Part shown: positions 42,303-54,973 of the stretch, piece after piece
Layout: each line of letters starts with the position of its first letter
Position numbering within the stretch: position 1 is the stretch's first letter
Assembly (NCBI RefSeq): GCF_002234675.1
Contig: NC_019859.2
Span: forward strand, 28,949,973-29,013,972
DNA length: 64,000 nt
Source of the DNA: Oryzias latipes
Taxonomy: Eukaryota; Chordata; Actinopteri; Beloniformes; Adrianichthyidae
Direction: 5' to 3'
Notes under the pieces: generated by a model
Database searches by the model: none
Told to the model about the DNA's origin: nothing
Seen by the model: only the letters and a program-made list of their open reading frames with translations
Made by a program: the position numbers and the translations under genes

Positions 42303-45300
42303 ATGGAGAGTCAGAAGTCAGTCAACTTCATGAGGCTTTTATCAGGTAACATTATATAAGATGTTTGTTCCCCTTGAGTGTTGGCGTTTTCCCGGTAGTC
42401 ATGTTTGTGGTTTGTGTTAATGTGTGCGGCTCTGAATTCATCAACCATCGATTTTCTTGCACTGAACTACTCTCTGAAAAAGTGAAACTATGTTTGTTCT
42501 CTGGTCGCCGTTTTAACAAATCTCACATACAGTATTGGTAGTTTATCAGGCAGCTCGTGATCCCGTCACAGAACGTCAGGTTCACTTCTGTCTTCAGAGG
42601 AAAAAAGCAAAAAGCTGAGAGGAACGACCTGTTGGTCTGTGCACGCTCTACAACTTTCTGCGTATGGTAGATGTTTTCACTCAGCCTTTTTTCATTGAAG
42701 AGGATGGAGAGAAAAAAGCTGTAGCCTCTCAACCCAAGCAGACAAACACATGCACACACATTGAAATAGTTCAAAGCTAAACCAGAAAACCATGTCTTCA
42801 TATACATACTTCCTATGTCAATGTAAACATTTTTATCATTCTCCCTAAAGATGAAAGCACCAGGACCACAGTGTCTTCAGACTCCTGTGAGTACTATGAG
42901 ACAGAGATCTATGACCTGCTGCCCAGTGTCCAGGCCTGCCGGGCTGAGCAGAGCCGATACGGCCCCTCTGAGGGCAGCGAGGACGACCCAGAGCATGCAG
43001 AGGGTGGGAGCCATGGCTACCGGTCAAGAGGACCCAGAGACAAAACATCTGTGCCGCCGCTTAGAAACCTGCCATTGTGTATGCAGGGGAAGAGAGGAGT
43101 CAGGTGAGCCACCATGTGTTAAACACCTTTCGATGAAGTCTCTTCTCTGACTGCAGCAGAGCCCTCATCTCAACTTTACATGCATAACCCGTTGAGCTGA
43201 TGCCCCGCCCATTTTAATACTAAATCTCCTCTGACTGGATATGTCCACAAACAAAACATCTTGTTTCAGGCTGAATGGCTGACTTCTGAGAGGTACAGAG
43301 AAACACACAGACAGATGAGGGAGATTTGTAAACAGATAGCTTTGTTCTGTTGTTCCGCCGCTTCAGGCAAAGCTATTCCCCCTTTGTATATACAGTCCCC
43401 TTAATGCAGAATATTAACCAACAAAAGGAAATATGGGAGCAGTTATGTGATGTACAGAGGGAGGTACAGTGAGAAGAACCTGCAAAACATGCTCTTTTGA
43501 GAAGAAGAGAAACTGTAGTCTGGTGCCAATTATAGCAGTTCCTGTTTCACAGCACTGCAACGTTCATTGTGATCATCTTGAGTTTAAAGAGCAATAAAAA
43601 AATATGAATAATGGATTGGATCTTCCTGCACTTTTCCTGATGCTCAAAGCACTTACAATATGTGTCCATTATTCATTCACTCCTCATTCATACTTGGTGA
43701 TGCTAAACTACTGTTGTAGCCACAGCTGCCCTGGGGCAGACTGACAGAGGCAGGGCTGCCTGTACACACCGACAGCCCCTATGACCATCACCGGGACATT
43801 CATATGCACTAACACACCATTGGAGTAAGACTGGAGGCAGGGAAGGTAAAGTGTCTTGCTCAAGGACACGACAGTTTACTGGGAAGAGCAGGGATCGAAC
43901 CGCAGACACTTCTATCAACCACCTGAGACACTTTCCCCCCACACGATGCTTCATTACACACAGATCTAACACAGTTTGATACAGACACGACGCACACTGA
44001 TTCCATTTCAATTTCAACAAAGCCATGAGCTATTACAATGTACCATAGTTTAAAAAACAGCTTTGTGGCAAATCCACCTATAGAAATTGTTCAAAAAGCT
44101 GTTGTTTAAGAAGAAGCACAAACAAAACAACACAAACAAGTGTTGATGTCTGTGAAAAAACTACATCCACTGCTCTATGATTCATTTTTCAGAAAAACTT
44201 CCAGAACAGTTTCTGCAGAATACAGCGAGGCAAAAAAAAAATTTAGTGAGTCATCAGTTGTGCAAGTTCTCCCACTTAAAAAAATGAGAGAGGCCTGTAA
44301 TTTAAATCATAGGTAAACCTCAACTATGAGAGACAAAATGAGAAAACATAAAATCCAGAAAATCACGTTGTCTGAGTTTTAAAGAATTTATTTGTAAATT
44401 ATGGTGGTAAATAAGTATTTGTCACCTACAAACAAGCAGATTTCTGGCTCTTCGAGACCTCTTATTTCTTCTGGAGAGGATCCTCTGTCCTCCACTAGTT
44501 ACCTGTATTAATGGCACCTGTTTGAACTGGTTATTTATATAAAAGACACCTGTCCACAAAATCAAACAGTCATAATCCAAACTCCACTATGGCGAAGACC
44601 AAAGAGCGGTCTAAGGACACCAGAAACCAAAATGTTGACCTGCACCAGCCTGGAATCTGCATTAGGTAAGCAGCTTGGTGTGAAGAAATCAACTGTGGGA
44701 GCAATTATTAGGAAATGGAAGATATCCGAGACCACTGATAATCTCTCTCAAACTGGGGTTCTCCACAAGATCTCACCCTGTGGGGTAAAATTATCACAAG
44801 AACGGTGAGCAAAAATCCCAGAACCCCACAGGAGGACTTGGTGAATGATTACCTGCAAAGAGCTGGGACCAAAGGAACAAAGGCTACCATCAGTAAGACA
44901 ATGCGCAGGATATCCAATCCTGCAGTGCCAGACGTGTCCCCCTGCTAAAGCCAGTACATGTTCAGGACCGTCTAAAGTTTACTAGAGAACACTTGGATGA
45001 TCCAGAAGAGGATTGGGAGAATATCTTATGGTCAGATGAAACCAAAATAGAACTTTTTGGTAAGAACTCTACTTGTCGTGTTTGGAGGAGAAAGAATGCT
45101 GAGTTGAATCCAAAGAACACCAAACCTTCTGTAAAGCATGGGGGTGGAAACATCCTGCTTTGGGGCTGTTTTTCAACAAAGGGACCTGGACGACTGATCA
45201 TTGCAAAGGAAAGAGTAAATGGGGCCATGTCTCCTCGGATTTCGAGAGAAAACCTCCTTCCATCGGGGCATTGAAGATGAAACGTGGCTAGGTCCGTCAG

Positions 45301-48300
45301 CATGACAACGATCCCAAACACACTGCCCGGGTAATGAAGGAGTGGCTTCATAAGAACTGTGGTGGACCGAGCAGTAGAAGGCAAGGACAGCAAACAATTT
45401 TATCAAAAATATTTAAATTTATTTTTCTAAATGTGTAAATGGGCAAAAATGGGCCCTTAAAAGAGGTCAAAGCAACAAAGTTAACTCAAGTTTTTAAATG
45501 TAACAGAGGACAACTGAACAGACAAACCAACATAATTAAACTGACCCTCCTAATTGGAAACACAAGGGAACATATATAGTGGCTGATCAAACCAACTAGA
45601 CACACAAGGGGGAACTTAAAATGACTAAGACAAAATACATCAAACAAACTAAACTAAAGTCCAACCTATAGTAACTTAATATACACAAATGAATGAAAAT
45701 AAAGATCAAAATAGAAACTAAAGTAAAGAAACACAGAAAGAGTTCCTTGTCCACTGGGCGATGGTTCAGTCCAATTAGCTGCCTGCTGAATATAACGCCT
45801 CTGCTGACTGGGATGCATTCTTGTGTCAGGCCTGACTTGATTTTCCAGCAGCAGATGGCAGCAGCAGCAACAATGGTTCCCCTTAGCACTGGTAACTCAA
45901 ACAAACCATCAAATTATAAAAAAGTAAACTGAAGCATGCTAATAAATGTTATAAAATGTGTGTGTTATGTTTGAAAAAGAAATCCAAAGGTATATGCACA
46001 AATAAAGTGAACAGATATGTAGGGTGTGGTGCAGGATGTTACTGCCCTGATGGAGTGACAGTGTAGGCAGCCACCACACTCCCCTCCCCTTCGGAGCCTT
46101 CATCAGGAGCACGAGAGAGATAGTCTGCGGTGATGTTGTCTCTCCCTGGGATGTAGTTCACCTTGTATCTGTAGGGCTGCATGGCGAGGTACCATCTCGT
46201 TATCCGGGCATTAGTGTCCTTCATCCTCTCCAGCCATTGCAGAGCCCTGTGGTCGGTCTCCAAGGTGAACTCTCTACCTAAGAGATAGTATTTGAAAGAG
46301 TCCATAGCCCATTTGACTGCCAGCGCCTCTTTTTCGACAGTGGAGTAGTGGATTTCTCTGGGGAGTAGCTTTCGGCTTATGTAAGCCACAGGATGTCGAT
46401 CGTCAGACGTGTACTGTAGAAGCACAGCTCCAATGCCTCTTTGAGATGCGTCGGTTTGCAAAATGAAAGGTTTATTAAAATCTGGACTGTGCAGTATGGG
46501 GTCCTTACTCAATGATTGCTGAATGTCCCGAAATGCTGTTACAGACTCCGTAGTCCACCTGATTTTGTTTGGACATCTCGAGCCGGTCATGTCGGTCAAC
46601 GGAGCTGCACGGGCTGAAAAGCTTGGAATAAACTTGTGATAAAATCCAGCTAATCCAAGAAAAGACCTTAGCTGCTTTCTTGTCTGTGGTAGAGGGCAGG
46701 ATTCAATCGCCTTTACTTTGTTGACTTGCGGTTTGATCAACCCACCTCCAATAGTGTAACCAAGGTACTCCGTTTCACTCCGGGCAAAAGCACACTTTGC
46801 TGGATTGATGGTTAACCCCGCAGCATGCAGGCACTCCAGAACCTTCTTCAGATGTCTTAGATGTTCCTCCCAGGTGGCACTGTAAACCACAATATCATCA
46901 AGATATGCACAAGCACAGTCCTTTAGGCCACCGAGGACCTGATCCATAAGTCGCTGAAAAGTTGCAGGGGCACCGTGCAACCCAAACGGAAGAACGGTAA
47001 ACTGAAAGAGCCCCCAGGGTGTCCGAAAAGCAGTCAGTTCCTGGGACCGCTCTGTAAGGGGAACCTGCCAATAACCCTTACAAAGGTCAATAGTTGTTAA
47101 AAACTTCGCCTTTCCCAGACACTCAATGAGATTGTCAATTCTGGGGGTTGGATAGGAATCAAATTTTGACACAGAATTTAGATAGCGAAAATCTATGCAA
47201 AATCTGATGGTTCCATCCTTCTTGGGGACCAACACAACTGGATGACACCACTCACTTTTCGAAGGCTTGATGATCCCGAGGGACAGCATGTGATCAACCT
47301 CTTCCTTTAGCGGACCCAGTAGACGCTCTGGTACTCTGTAACTCATGCGCCTAACTGTAGCCTGCTCCTTTAGCACAATGTCATGGTGCACCAAGTTTGT
47401 GCGTCCTGGATATTCCTGGAAGACTCTGGAATCAATCAATGTTTTCACCTGAGCTTGTTGGTTTTCAGAAAGATGGTTTAAATCCAAGGTGGTGGGCATT
47501 GATGATGGCAGGAATTCATCCACTTCGTCCTCCTCACTGACATCTCTGATCAGCAGTCCCATGGCATCGTCTGCAGTCCTGGAAACCCATTCTTTGAGAA
47601 GGTTAACGTGCAATACACGACTGGACTGTTTGTGACCTGGGGTGGAAACCTGATATGTTGTAGCCCCAAGTTTCTTTTGGACCACAAAGGGGCCTTGCCA
47701 TTTGGCTAGCAACTTACTGTCACTTGTGGGTAGCATTACTAGGACTTTTTGACCTGGCAGGAAACTTCTCTGGCGTGCTTTTTGATCATACCAGCTCTTC
47801 TGGCGTCTCTGTGCATCAGCCATGTGGGCCTGTGCTAACTCGCTCATCCTCTGCAGCTTTTCTCTCATTTGAAGAACATACTGAATGGCATTAACAGGTT
47901 CTTCTCTGCCCTGCTCTCCTTCCCAGGTTTCTCTTAAGAGGGTCAGGGGTCCCCTTACTTCATGTCCATAAAGTAATTCAAAGGGGGAGAACCCTGTTGA
48001 AGCCTGGGGTACCTCTCTGTAGGCGAAGAGGAGATAAGGCAGCCACTGATCCCAATCAGACCCGGTTTCATTGACGAACTTACGAAGCATTTGCTTAAGC
48101 GTCTGATTAAAGCGTTCAGTCAACCCATCCGTCTGTGGATGATAAGGAGTGGTCCGCAGATTCCTCACACCCAGGAGCTGATAAACCTGCTTAAGCAAGT
48201 TAGACATGAAGTTAGTACCTCGGTCTGTCAAAATTTCTCGGGGGAAACCCACTCTGGAGAAGAACTGAACCAGAGAGAATGCCACAGCTTTTGCTTTCAC

Positions 48301-51300
48301 ACATTTCAGTGGAAACACCTCTGGGTACTTTGTGGCATAATCGGTGATGACTAGCATGTAGCGGTTTCCAGCTTTACTTTTCTCCACTGGTCCCACTACA
48401 TCCATGCCAAGGCGTTCAAACGGAGTGCCGATAATTGGGAGAGGCTGGAGTGGAGCTTTGGTGGTACATTTCAGTGAGGTTTTCTGGCACTGAGGGCAAC
48501 TCTGACAGTAATGTTGGATGTCTGTACGTAAGCCAGGCCAGTAGAAGTGTTTCATCACACGTGCAGTTTTTTGCTTCCCTAGGTGGCCAGCCCAAGGTAC
48601 GGTGTGGCCTAGGCTGAGTACTACATCTCGAACCAACAGAGGAACCACCAGTTGCTTCACTTTACCTTGCTGGTGATAAAGAACTCCATTCTCCACCAGA
48701 TACTCCCTCTTCGACTCCTCAGCCATTTTTGCTGCTTTTACAAAACAAGACGACAAAGTTGGATCATTTTGTTGCATTTCAACAATATTAGATGGCAACT
48801 TGAACCCTAAACCCACTTCTGGAGTTGCTTCAACGGGCGGATCTACCATAGTGCGTTTAAATTTCTCTTGCCTTTTCTGACTACGCGTTTTGCGAGACTT
48901 CCCGGGTTTTGTCTCAAGCTCAGCATCATAGAAAGGTAAAGCGCAGAGAAGTGGCAGATTCGCATCTGTATTTTTAGCTTGAGCTCTCGTAACCGCAACA
49001 GCACTTCCTCTTGTGTCCAACAGGTCATAAAGAACTGGCAGGTCATGACCCAAAACAACTGGGAAAGGAAGGTCATCAACAACTCCTACTTTCAGAAGAT
49101 ACATCTGTCCTTGAATTTCCAAGTAGAGATCAGCAGTAGGATAAAGTCTTTTATCACCATGTACACAGCAGATGGAAACTGTCTCTTGAGGGGAAACAAG
49201 GTTGACTGGTACATGTTGTCGATGAATTAAAGTCTGTGTACTGCCAGTGTCAATCAGTGCATTGCAACATTTCCCATTCACTTTAACAGTGGTCATTTTA
49301 ATAGGCTGGTTAGCTCGACTTTCCAAAGCATGGCTCTGATATGGAACAAAACACATCTGAGTGAGCTTTGCTGAATTTCTTGGGCAAAGGGGTTTAATAT
49401 GTCCTTCCTGCCCACACAAATAGCAGATTGGTGGTTTATTGGAAGATTTTGCTGGTTTACTCATCTGATCATCCTGCACAGGCATTCTCGGTGTTCCTGG
49501 AGCCAGTCTGTGGTGGTGGTGTTGTGGGGCTGTTGGCCTGCGTGAGTCTTTTATACCCTTCCATTGCAGGTTGCTCCATGGTACATTTTTCTTGCGAGCA
49601 GCCACAAACACCTCTGCCAGTGTTGCGGCTTCAGCTGCTGATTTAGGCCCATGTTCTTTTATCCAGACCTGAAGCTCAGGAGACATCATTCTTAAGTATT
49701 GTTCCATAATGATTATCTCACCAATTTCTTTTACCGTTTTACCTCTGGGTTGAATCCACTTATCATAGAGTTCTTTGAGACGGGCATAAAGCTCCTTGGG
49801 ACTTTCGTCGGGGCCCCCTTCCAAGGAACGAAATCTCTGTCGGTAAGACTCAGGGCTGATGTCATATTTATGCAAGATTGCAGTTTTAACTTTTTCATAG
49901 TTCAAAGAATCATCGACATCCATGTTAACATAGGCACTTCTGGCCTTACCAGTGAGCAGTGGGATGAGGCGGAAAACCCAGTCTGACTCCACCCACTTGC
50001 ACGCTGTTGCTATGCGTTCAAAAGTTATTAGGAAATGTTCAATGTCATCGTTTTCTGTTAGCTTTTCTAACCTGGGATCCATAGAGAAGCGAGGGTGAGT
50101 GGTTACTTGCTGTGCCCCTGCTGTCTGATGTACGGCCTGTGGCAGCCGATCATCTGAACCAGACTCCTCCGTTGGATCAGGGGCTGATGAGGTGTAATCA
50201 GGAACAGGTGACGTCCGGGCCTGCACCTCCATCTGCAAAAGTTGGAACTGATGCTGCAGGCCTTTTAGCCTGTGTTCCTGCTGCTTTGCTTCCTCCTGGA
50301 GTCTCATTTCTCGGGCTTCCTGTTGTCCCATGAAGGCCTGGAGAATACTAGTGAGATGTTGCAATGTTGGCTCTTCACCCTCAGTACCTGTACTAGCTCC
50401 TGAAGCTCCAGCCTCCTCCTCCTCTCCATTGTCCATGTTGGCAGTGCTGTAGTCCTTATGTTCAATGCGTGCTCTTGTAGTCCTTCCTCCTCGTTGCATG
50501 GCTCACAAAAAAAAATTTCAGGGGATTGCCGGGGGGGGAAGAGGAAAAAAAAACTGTCCTTAAACTGCTGATCCCACTTCTGACACCATTATGTGGTGGA
50601 CCGAGCAGTAGAAGGCAAGGACAGCAAACAATTTTATCAAAAATATTTAAATTTATTTTTCTAAATGTGTAAATGGGCAAAAATGGGCCCTTAAAAGAGG
50701 TCAAAGCAACAAAGTTAACTCAAGTTTTTAAATGTAACAGAGGACAACTGAACAGACAAACCAACATAATTAAACTGACCCTCCTAATTGGAAACACAAG
50801 GGAACATATATAGTGGCTGATCAAACCAACTAGACACACAAGGGGGAACTTAAAATGACTAAGACAAAATACATCAAACAAACTAAACTAAAGTCCAACC
50901 TATAGTAACTTAATATACACAAATGAATGAAAATAAAGATCAAAATAGAAACTAAAGTAAAGAAACACAGAAAGAGTTCCTTGTCCACTGGGCGATGGTT
51001 CAGTCCAATTAGCTGCCTGCTGAATATAAGGCCTCTGCTGACTGGGATGCATTCTTGTGTCAGGCCTGACTTGATTTTCCAGCAGCAGATGGCAGCAGCA
51101 GCAACAATGGTTCCCCTTAGCACTGGTAACTCAAACAAACCATCAAATTATAAAAAAGTAAACTGAAGCATGCTAATAAATGTTATAAAATGTGTGTGTT
51201 ATGTTTGAAAAAGAAATCCAAAGGTATATGCACAAATAAAGTGAACAGATATGTAGGGTGTGGTGCAGGATGTTACTGCCCTGATGGAGTGACAGTGTAG

Positions 51301-54300
51301 GCAGCCTTCATAAGAACCATTTCAAGGTCCTGGAGTGACCTAGCCAGTGTCCAGATCTCAACCCCATAGAAAATCTTTGGAGGGAGTTGAAAACCTGTGT
51401 TGCCCAGCAACAGCCCCAAAACATCACTGCTCTAGAGGAGATCTGCATGGAGGAATGGGCCAAAATACCAGCAACTGTTTGTGAAAACCTCGTGAAGACT
51501 TACAGAAAACGTTTGAATGCTGTCATTGCCGACAAACAGTATATGGCAAAGTACTGAGTTGAACTTTTGGTATTGGCCAAATACTTATTTTCCACCATAA
51601 TTTACAAATATGTTTTTTTTTTAAATCAGAAAAAGTATTTTTTTTTTTTTTTTTCTCAGTTTGTCTCCAATAGCTGAGTTATACTTATGACAAAAAGTGC
51701 TGGCCTCTCACATTGTTGAAGTGGGAGAATCCACACCATGAGTTGGTTTTTCACATTCATGTCATGAATTCTGTTTTGTGAATTGCACATAAACTCCTTT
51801 GTCCAGGGAGAGGAGGAAGATGCAAATCAGCAGAATTGGTGTTTGGGCATCGTGGAGGCGGAGCCATAGCATCATCTGTAGGAGATGGTGGGGTCACATG
51901 GGAGAGTGGTTCTCCGGTCTGTTGCCATGGAAGCACACTCTGCACAAAATTGAAGGTGAATGTGGCCATGCTTGTGTGTCAAAGTTTGGGGGTTTGCTTC
52001 CTAACTCTGGCTCATCTGCTTCAGGCAGGGTTGGGGTCGGGGTGAAGTCCTACTTTGTTTTCCTCAGATATCTGATTTGGTTGAACCTGCTGCACTGTGC
52101 TCTGGTTGGGGGTTTCATCGTGGGCCCCACAGCGTTTCACAGCGGCAACAGAAAGACGGGTGAGTCAGCTGCAGCAACAAACGGGAGCAGAGCAAACACA
52201 ACTTCAGTTTCCTAAATGATTATTCTTTTCGGTTCCACAGAACTGTTGAACATGGTTAAAAACTTCTCAGCCTTAGATGTCTTTCTTGGAACGGTGAGAT
52301 CTTCTAACTTATAATTATCTTCGATTTCTCCTTCTATAATTCTGGGTTTCTTTGTTTTGCACAGGGCTTCCTGGAAAACTCTCCTCTGTTCTTCGGCTTT
52401 TACAAGCACAGCTCTCTACGTTTTTCCTGCTTGAACACACCCCTGTTATACTTTGCTGGGATCATCTCCATCCTCCTCCTGAGTCTGATCATGGTGATCC
52501 GCAGGTTAGCGACCCACAAGGGTGTCAAATCCTTATTTTTCCTTTTCTCAAGTCTTTTCCCCTTTTCCAGAACCACTGTTGGCTACAAGCACACCTGGAT
52601 GGTGGGGAAACGTTACAGCACAAATGTGAGCTTTAAGATCTTCTGCAGCTGGGACTTCACTATCCAGGACCCCACAGCAGCAACGCTCAAGCACAGCTTC
52701 ATCAGGAATGACCTCAAGGTGAATGTTCACACACGTCACGCCTGTGAGACTGAGAGGAGCAGAGCGTTGATACACTGAGGTTCAGGACACATCCTGATAG
52801 TTCATCTCAGTCTGGAACACCTTCAGATAAAGTCACTCAGCATTAGGAGCCATGAAACTGCAGTGATCATCTCAGCATGGCACAATTTGAAACCATGACC
52901 AATATAATAAATCAATTTGCTTTGAATCTTTAAAGTCTTGGCAGCTGAGGTCAATCTAGCTTCCAGAGAAATGCTTGCTTTCTGCAGACTTTGTTTCTCT
53001 AAGTAGCAGGTCTGACATTGAGGGAAAGGATCTGAAGACTCAGAGGGGTCCTACAGTGATTACAGACTTGGTGAGGCTGTGATTTTTGGAGGCAAAGAAA
53101 AAACAAGAACTCAAAAAAGTTTAAAGAAAATATGAACACAAAAGCAAAGGTAAAAAAAAAAAAGATGACTCGTCAAATCAAATATTACAAAGCACAATTT
53201 ACACTTAGTTGTAAAAACAACCTTAAAAAGCAAATGTAAAACAAAAACTGTCACACAAACTAAATATTTCTATAATTCCATTCCAAAAACTTTCGTAGAA
53301 TATGGATTTAGGGCCCACTGTTGAATGGATTGTAGAATAACATAAAGAATGACTAAAAGTAGAAATAAATGGAAACAGATGGCATGAAAACAGCTCAAAG
53401 GAGCTTAAGATGCGGCCGCTCCTTTCTTTGACCCTCCAAAGGCCCAAACAGGCCAAAAACCAGCAGCACCCGTACGGGTCAACCCCCGCACAGATGAATG
53501 TGAATATAGCTTTACACACCATTTAGACAACAATGCAAACACACAGCCAGGACAGACAATACAGGGATAAGAAGGAAGAGTAAACTTTGCCGTGCAAATA
53601 AAATAAATAAATGGATTGGTGGATGTGTGGCTCAGCTGTTCCTGCAGGAGCAGAGCTTCTCCTTAAGGAAGGCCATGAGAACATTCGGACAGAAGCTGCG
53701 ACTCTACCTGCTCAGGTTTATCCTCAACCTGATCGTCTTATGTCTGCTGGGTGGAGCCTTTTACCTCATCTACTTCAGCACTCATGTTTCTCAGCAGAAA
53801 ACGGTAAAGTTTGATCTGTTTAACGGTTAAAAATAAAGAAACTGGTTAACAGCCCCATCATGTGTGATTGCTTTTCAGGATGACCTTAGCTGGCTGGTCA
53901 ACCTGCTCTATCAGTATCTCCCCCCGATCACTATCACCTTCGTCAACCTGGTTTTACCTCATATGTTTCGTAAGATCTCATCTTTCGAGGACTACTCTTT
54001 CACCACGCAGGTGAACGCCACACTTGTGAGGTGAGGTGCAGAGAGATGCGGTTCCTGTCACCCTAGCAGACCTGCAAGCATCTAAACGTTCTTTTCCTCA
54101 GGAGCATCTTTTTGAAGCTGGCGTCCCTGGGAATCTACTTGTTTTTCTTCTTCAGAAAACTGTCAGAAGCTGTACGTCTGTGATTCAGAAAGTCAATCAT
54201 GCGTTTCAACAAGATTTGTGGGCTGTCTTTGACCCACCCTCCTGTTTGTGTTTTAGTGCAGGGAAAACCGGTTCGGCAGGGAAATGTACAAGTTGTGCAT

Positions 54301-54929
54301 CTTCAACTTCCTTGCCACATTCTGCAACACTTTTCTCCTGAGCTACCCCAGGAAGTGGGTTTGTTTCAGATCAACAGCCTACTTCCTTCTGAGTCATGTC
54401 TGAGTGCCTTCAAACCAGAGTTTCTGCTGCATCTCCACAGTGTGAATCTGCTGTGGAGCTTATGATGTGATCGATTATGATCTGTGTTCTCGCTGCACGG
54501 CAGGCTGCTGAAAGAGAAGTTCCCGACCTCACTGCTGGCCCGTCTGTCTGGGAAACAGCGCTTCCTGATTCCCTTCAATGTGTTGGATCTGGTTTATGTT
54601 CAAACAGTTTCCTGGGTGGGAGTCTACTCCTGCCCCCTGCTGCCTCTCATAGGAATCTTCACGCTGACGGCCACCTTCTACATCAAAAAGGTCTCAAACA
54701 GAAGAACATGACATCCTGTGTGTTTGTAAAACTGTTTTGTGCTGTAAACATTCCCATATACCAGGGGCCTGCAACATTTAATGCTAAAAGAGCCATTTGG
54801 TCCAGTTTCTTATGGATCAAAACGCAGCCAGAGCCGCAAAGTCCCACCTCAAACTTAGAAAAAATACCCTCTATTTCTGTTTTTGTGGCCATCAAGCCCT
54901 TCATTTATAATATCTACAATTGAGTTTTT

Positions 54930-54973
<44 letters not shown>

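Larger units (their letters stand above)
45358..51303 (-). mobile_element. Gmr1-like LTR retrotransposon, complete
   Basis: A 5,946-bp element on the minus strand with 712-bp LTRs at both ends, a primer-binding site and a single open gag-pol frame. The LTRs differ at one position that I could find (45796 versus 51030), so the insertion is very young. Pol order is protease-integrase-RT-RNase H, the copia-like order known for the Gmr1 group of Ty3/gypsy-related deuterostome elements. A 12-bp direct repeat of Tc1 sequence flanks it (45346-45357 and 51306-51317), longer than the usual 4-6 bp target duplication. Confidence 0.9.
44223..51740 (+). mobile_element. Tc1-like transposon split by an LTR retrotransposon
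   Basis: The left half (44223-45357) starts after TA with 'cagcgaggcaaaaaaaaaat' and holds a decayed transposase ('[18 protein letters not shown]'-type region, '[14 protein letters not shown]', '[15 protein letters not shown]'). The right half (about 51307-51740) resumes with 'FKVLE', then '[20 protein letters not shown]'-type text and the inverted right end 'ctcacattgttgaagtggga'. Together they give one element of about 1.6 kb, interrupted at 45357/51307. The extreme right end has diverged or is lost. Confidence 0.8.
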
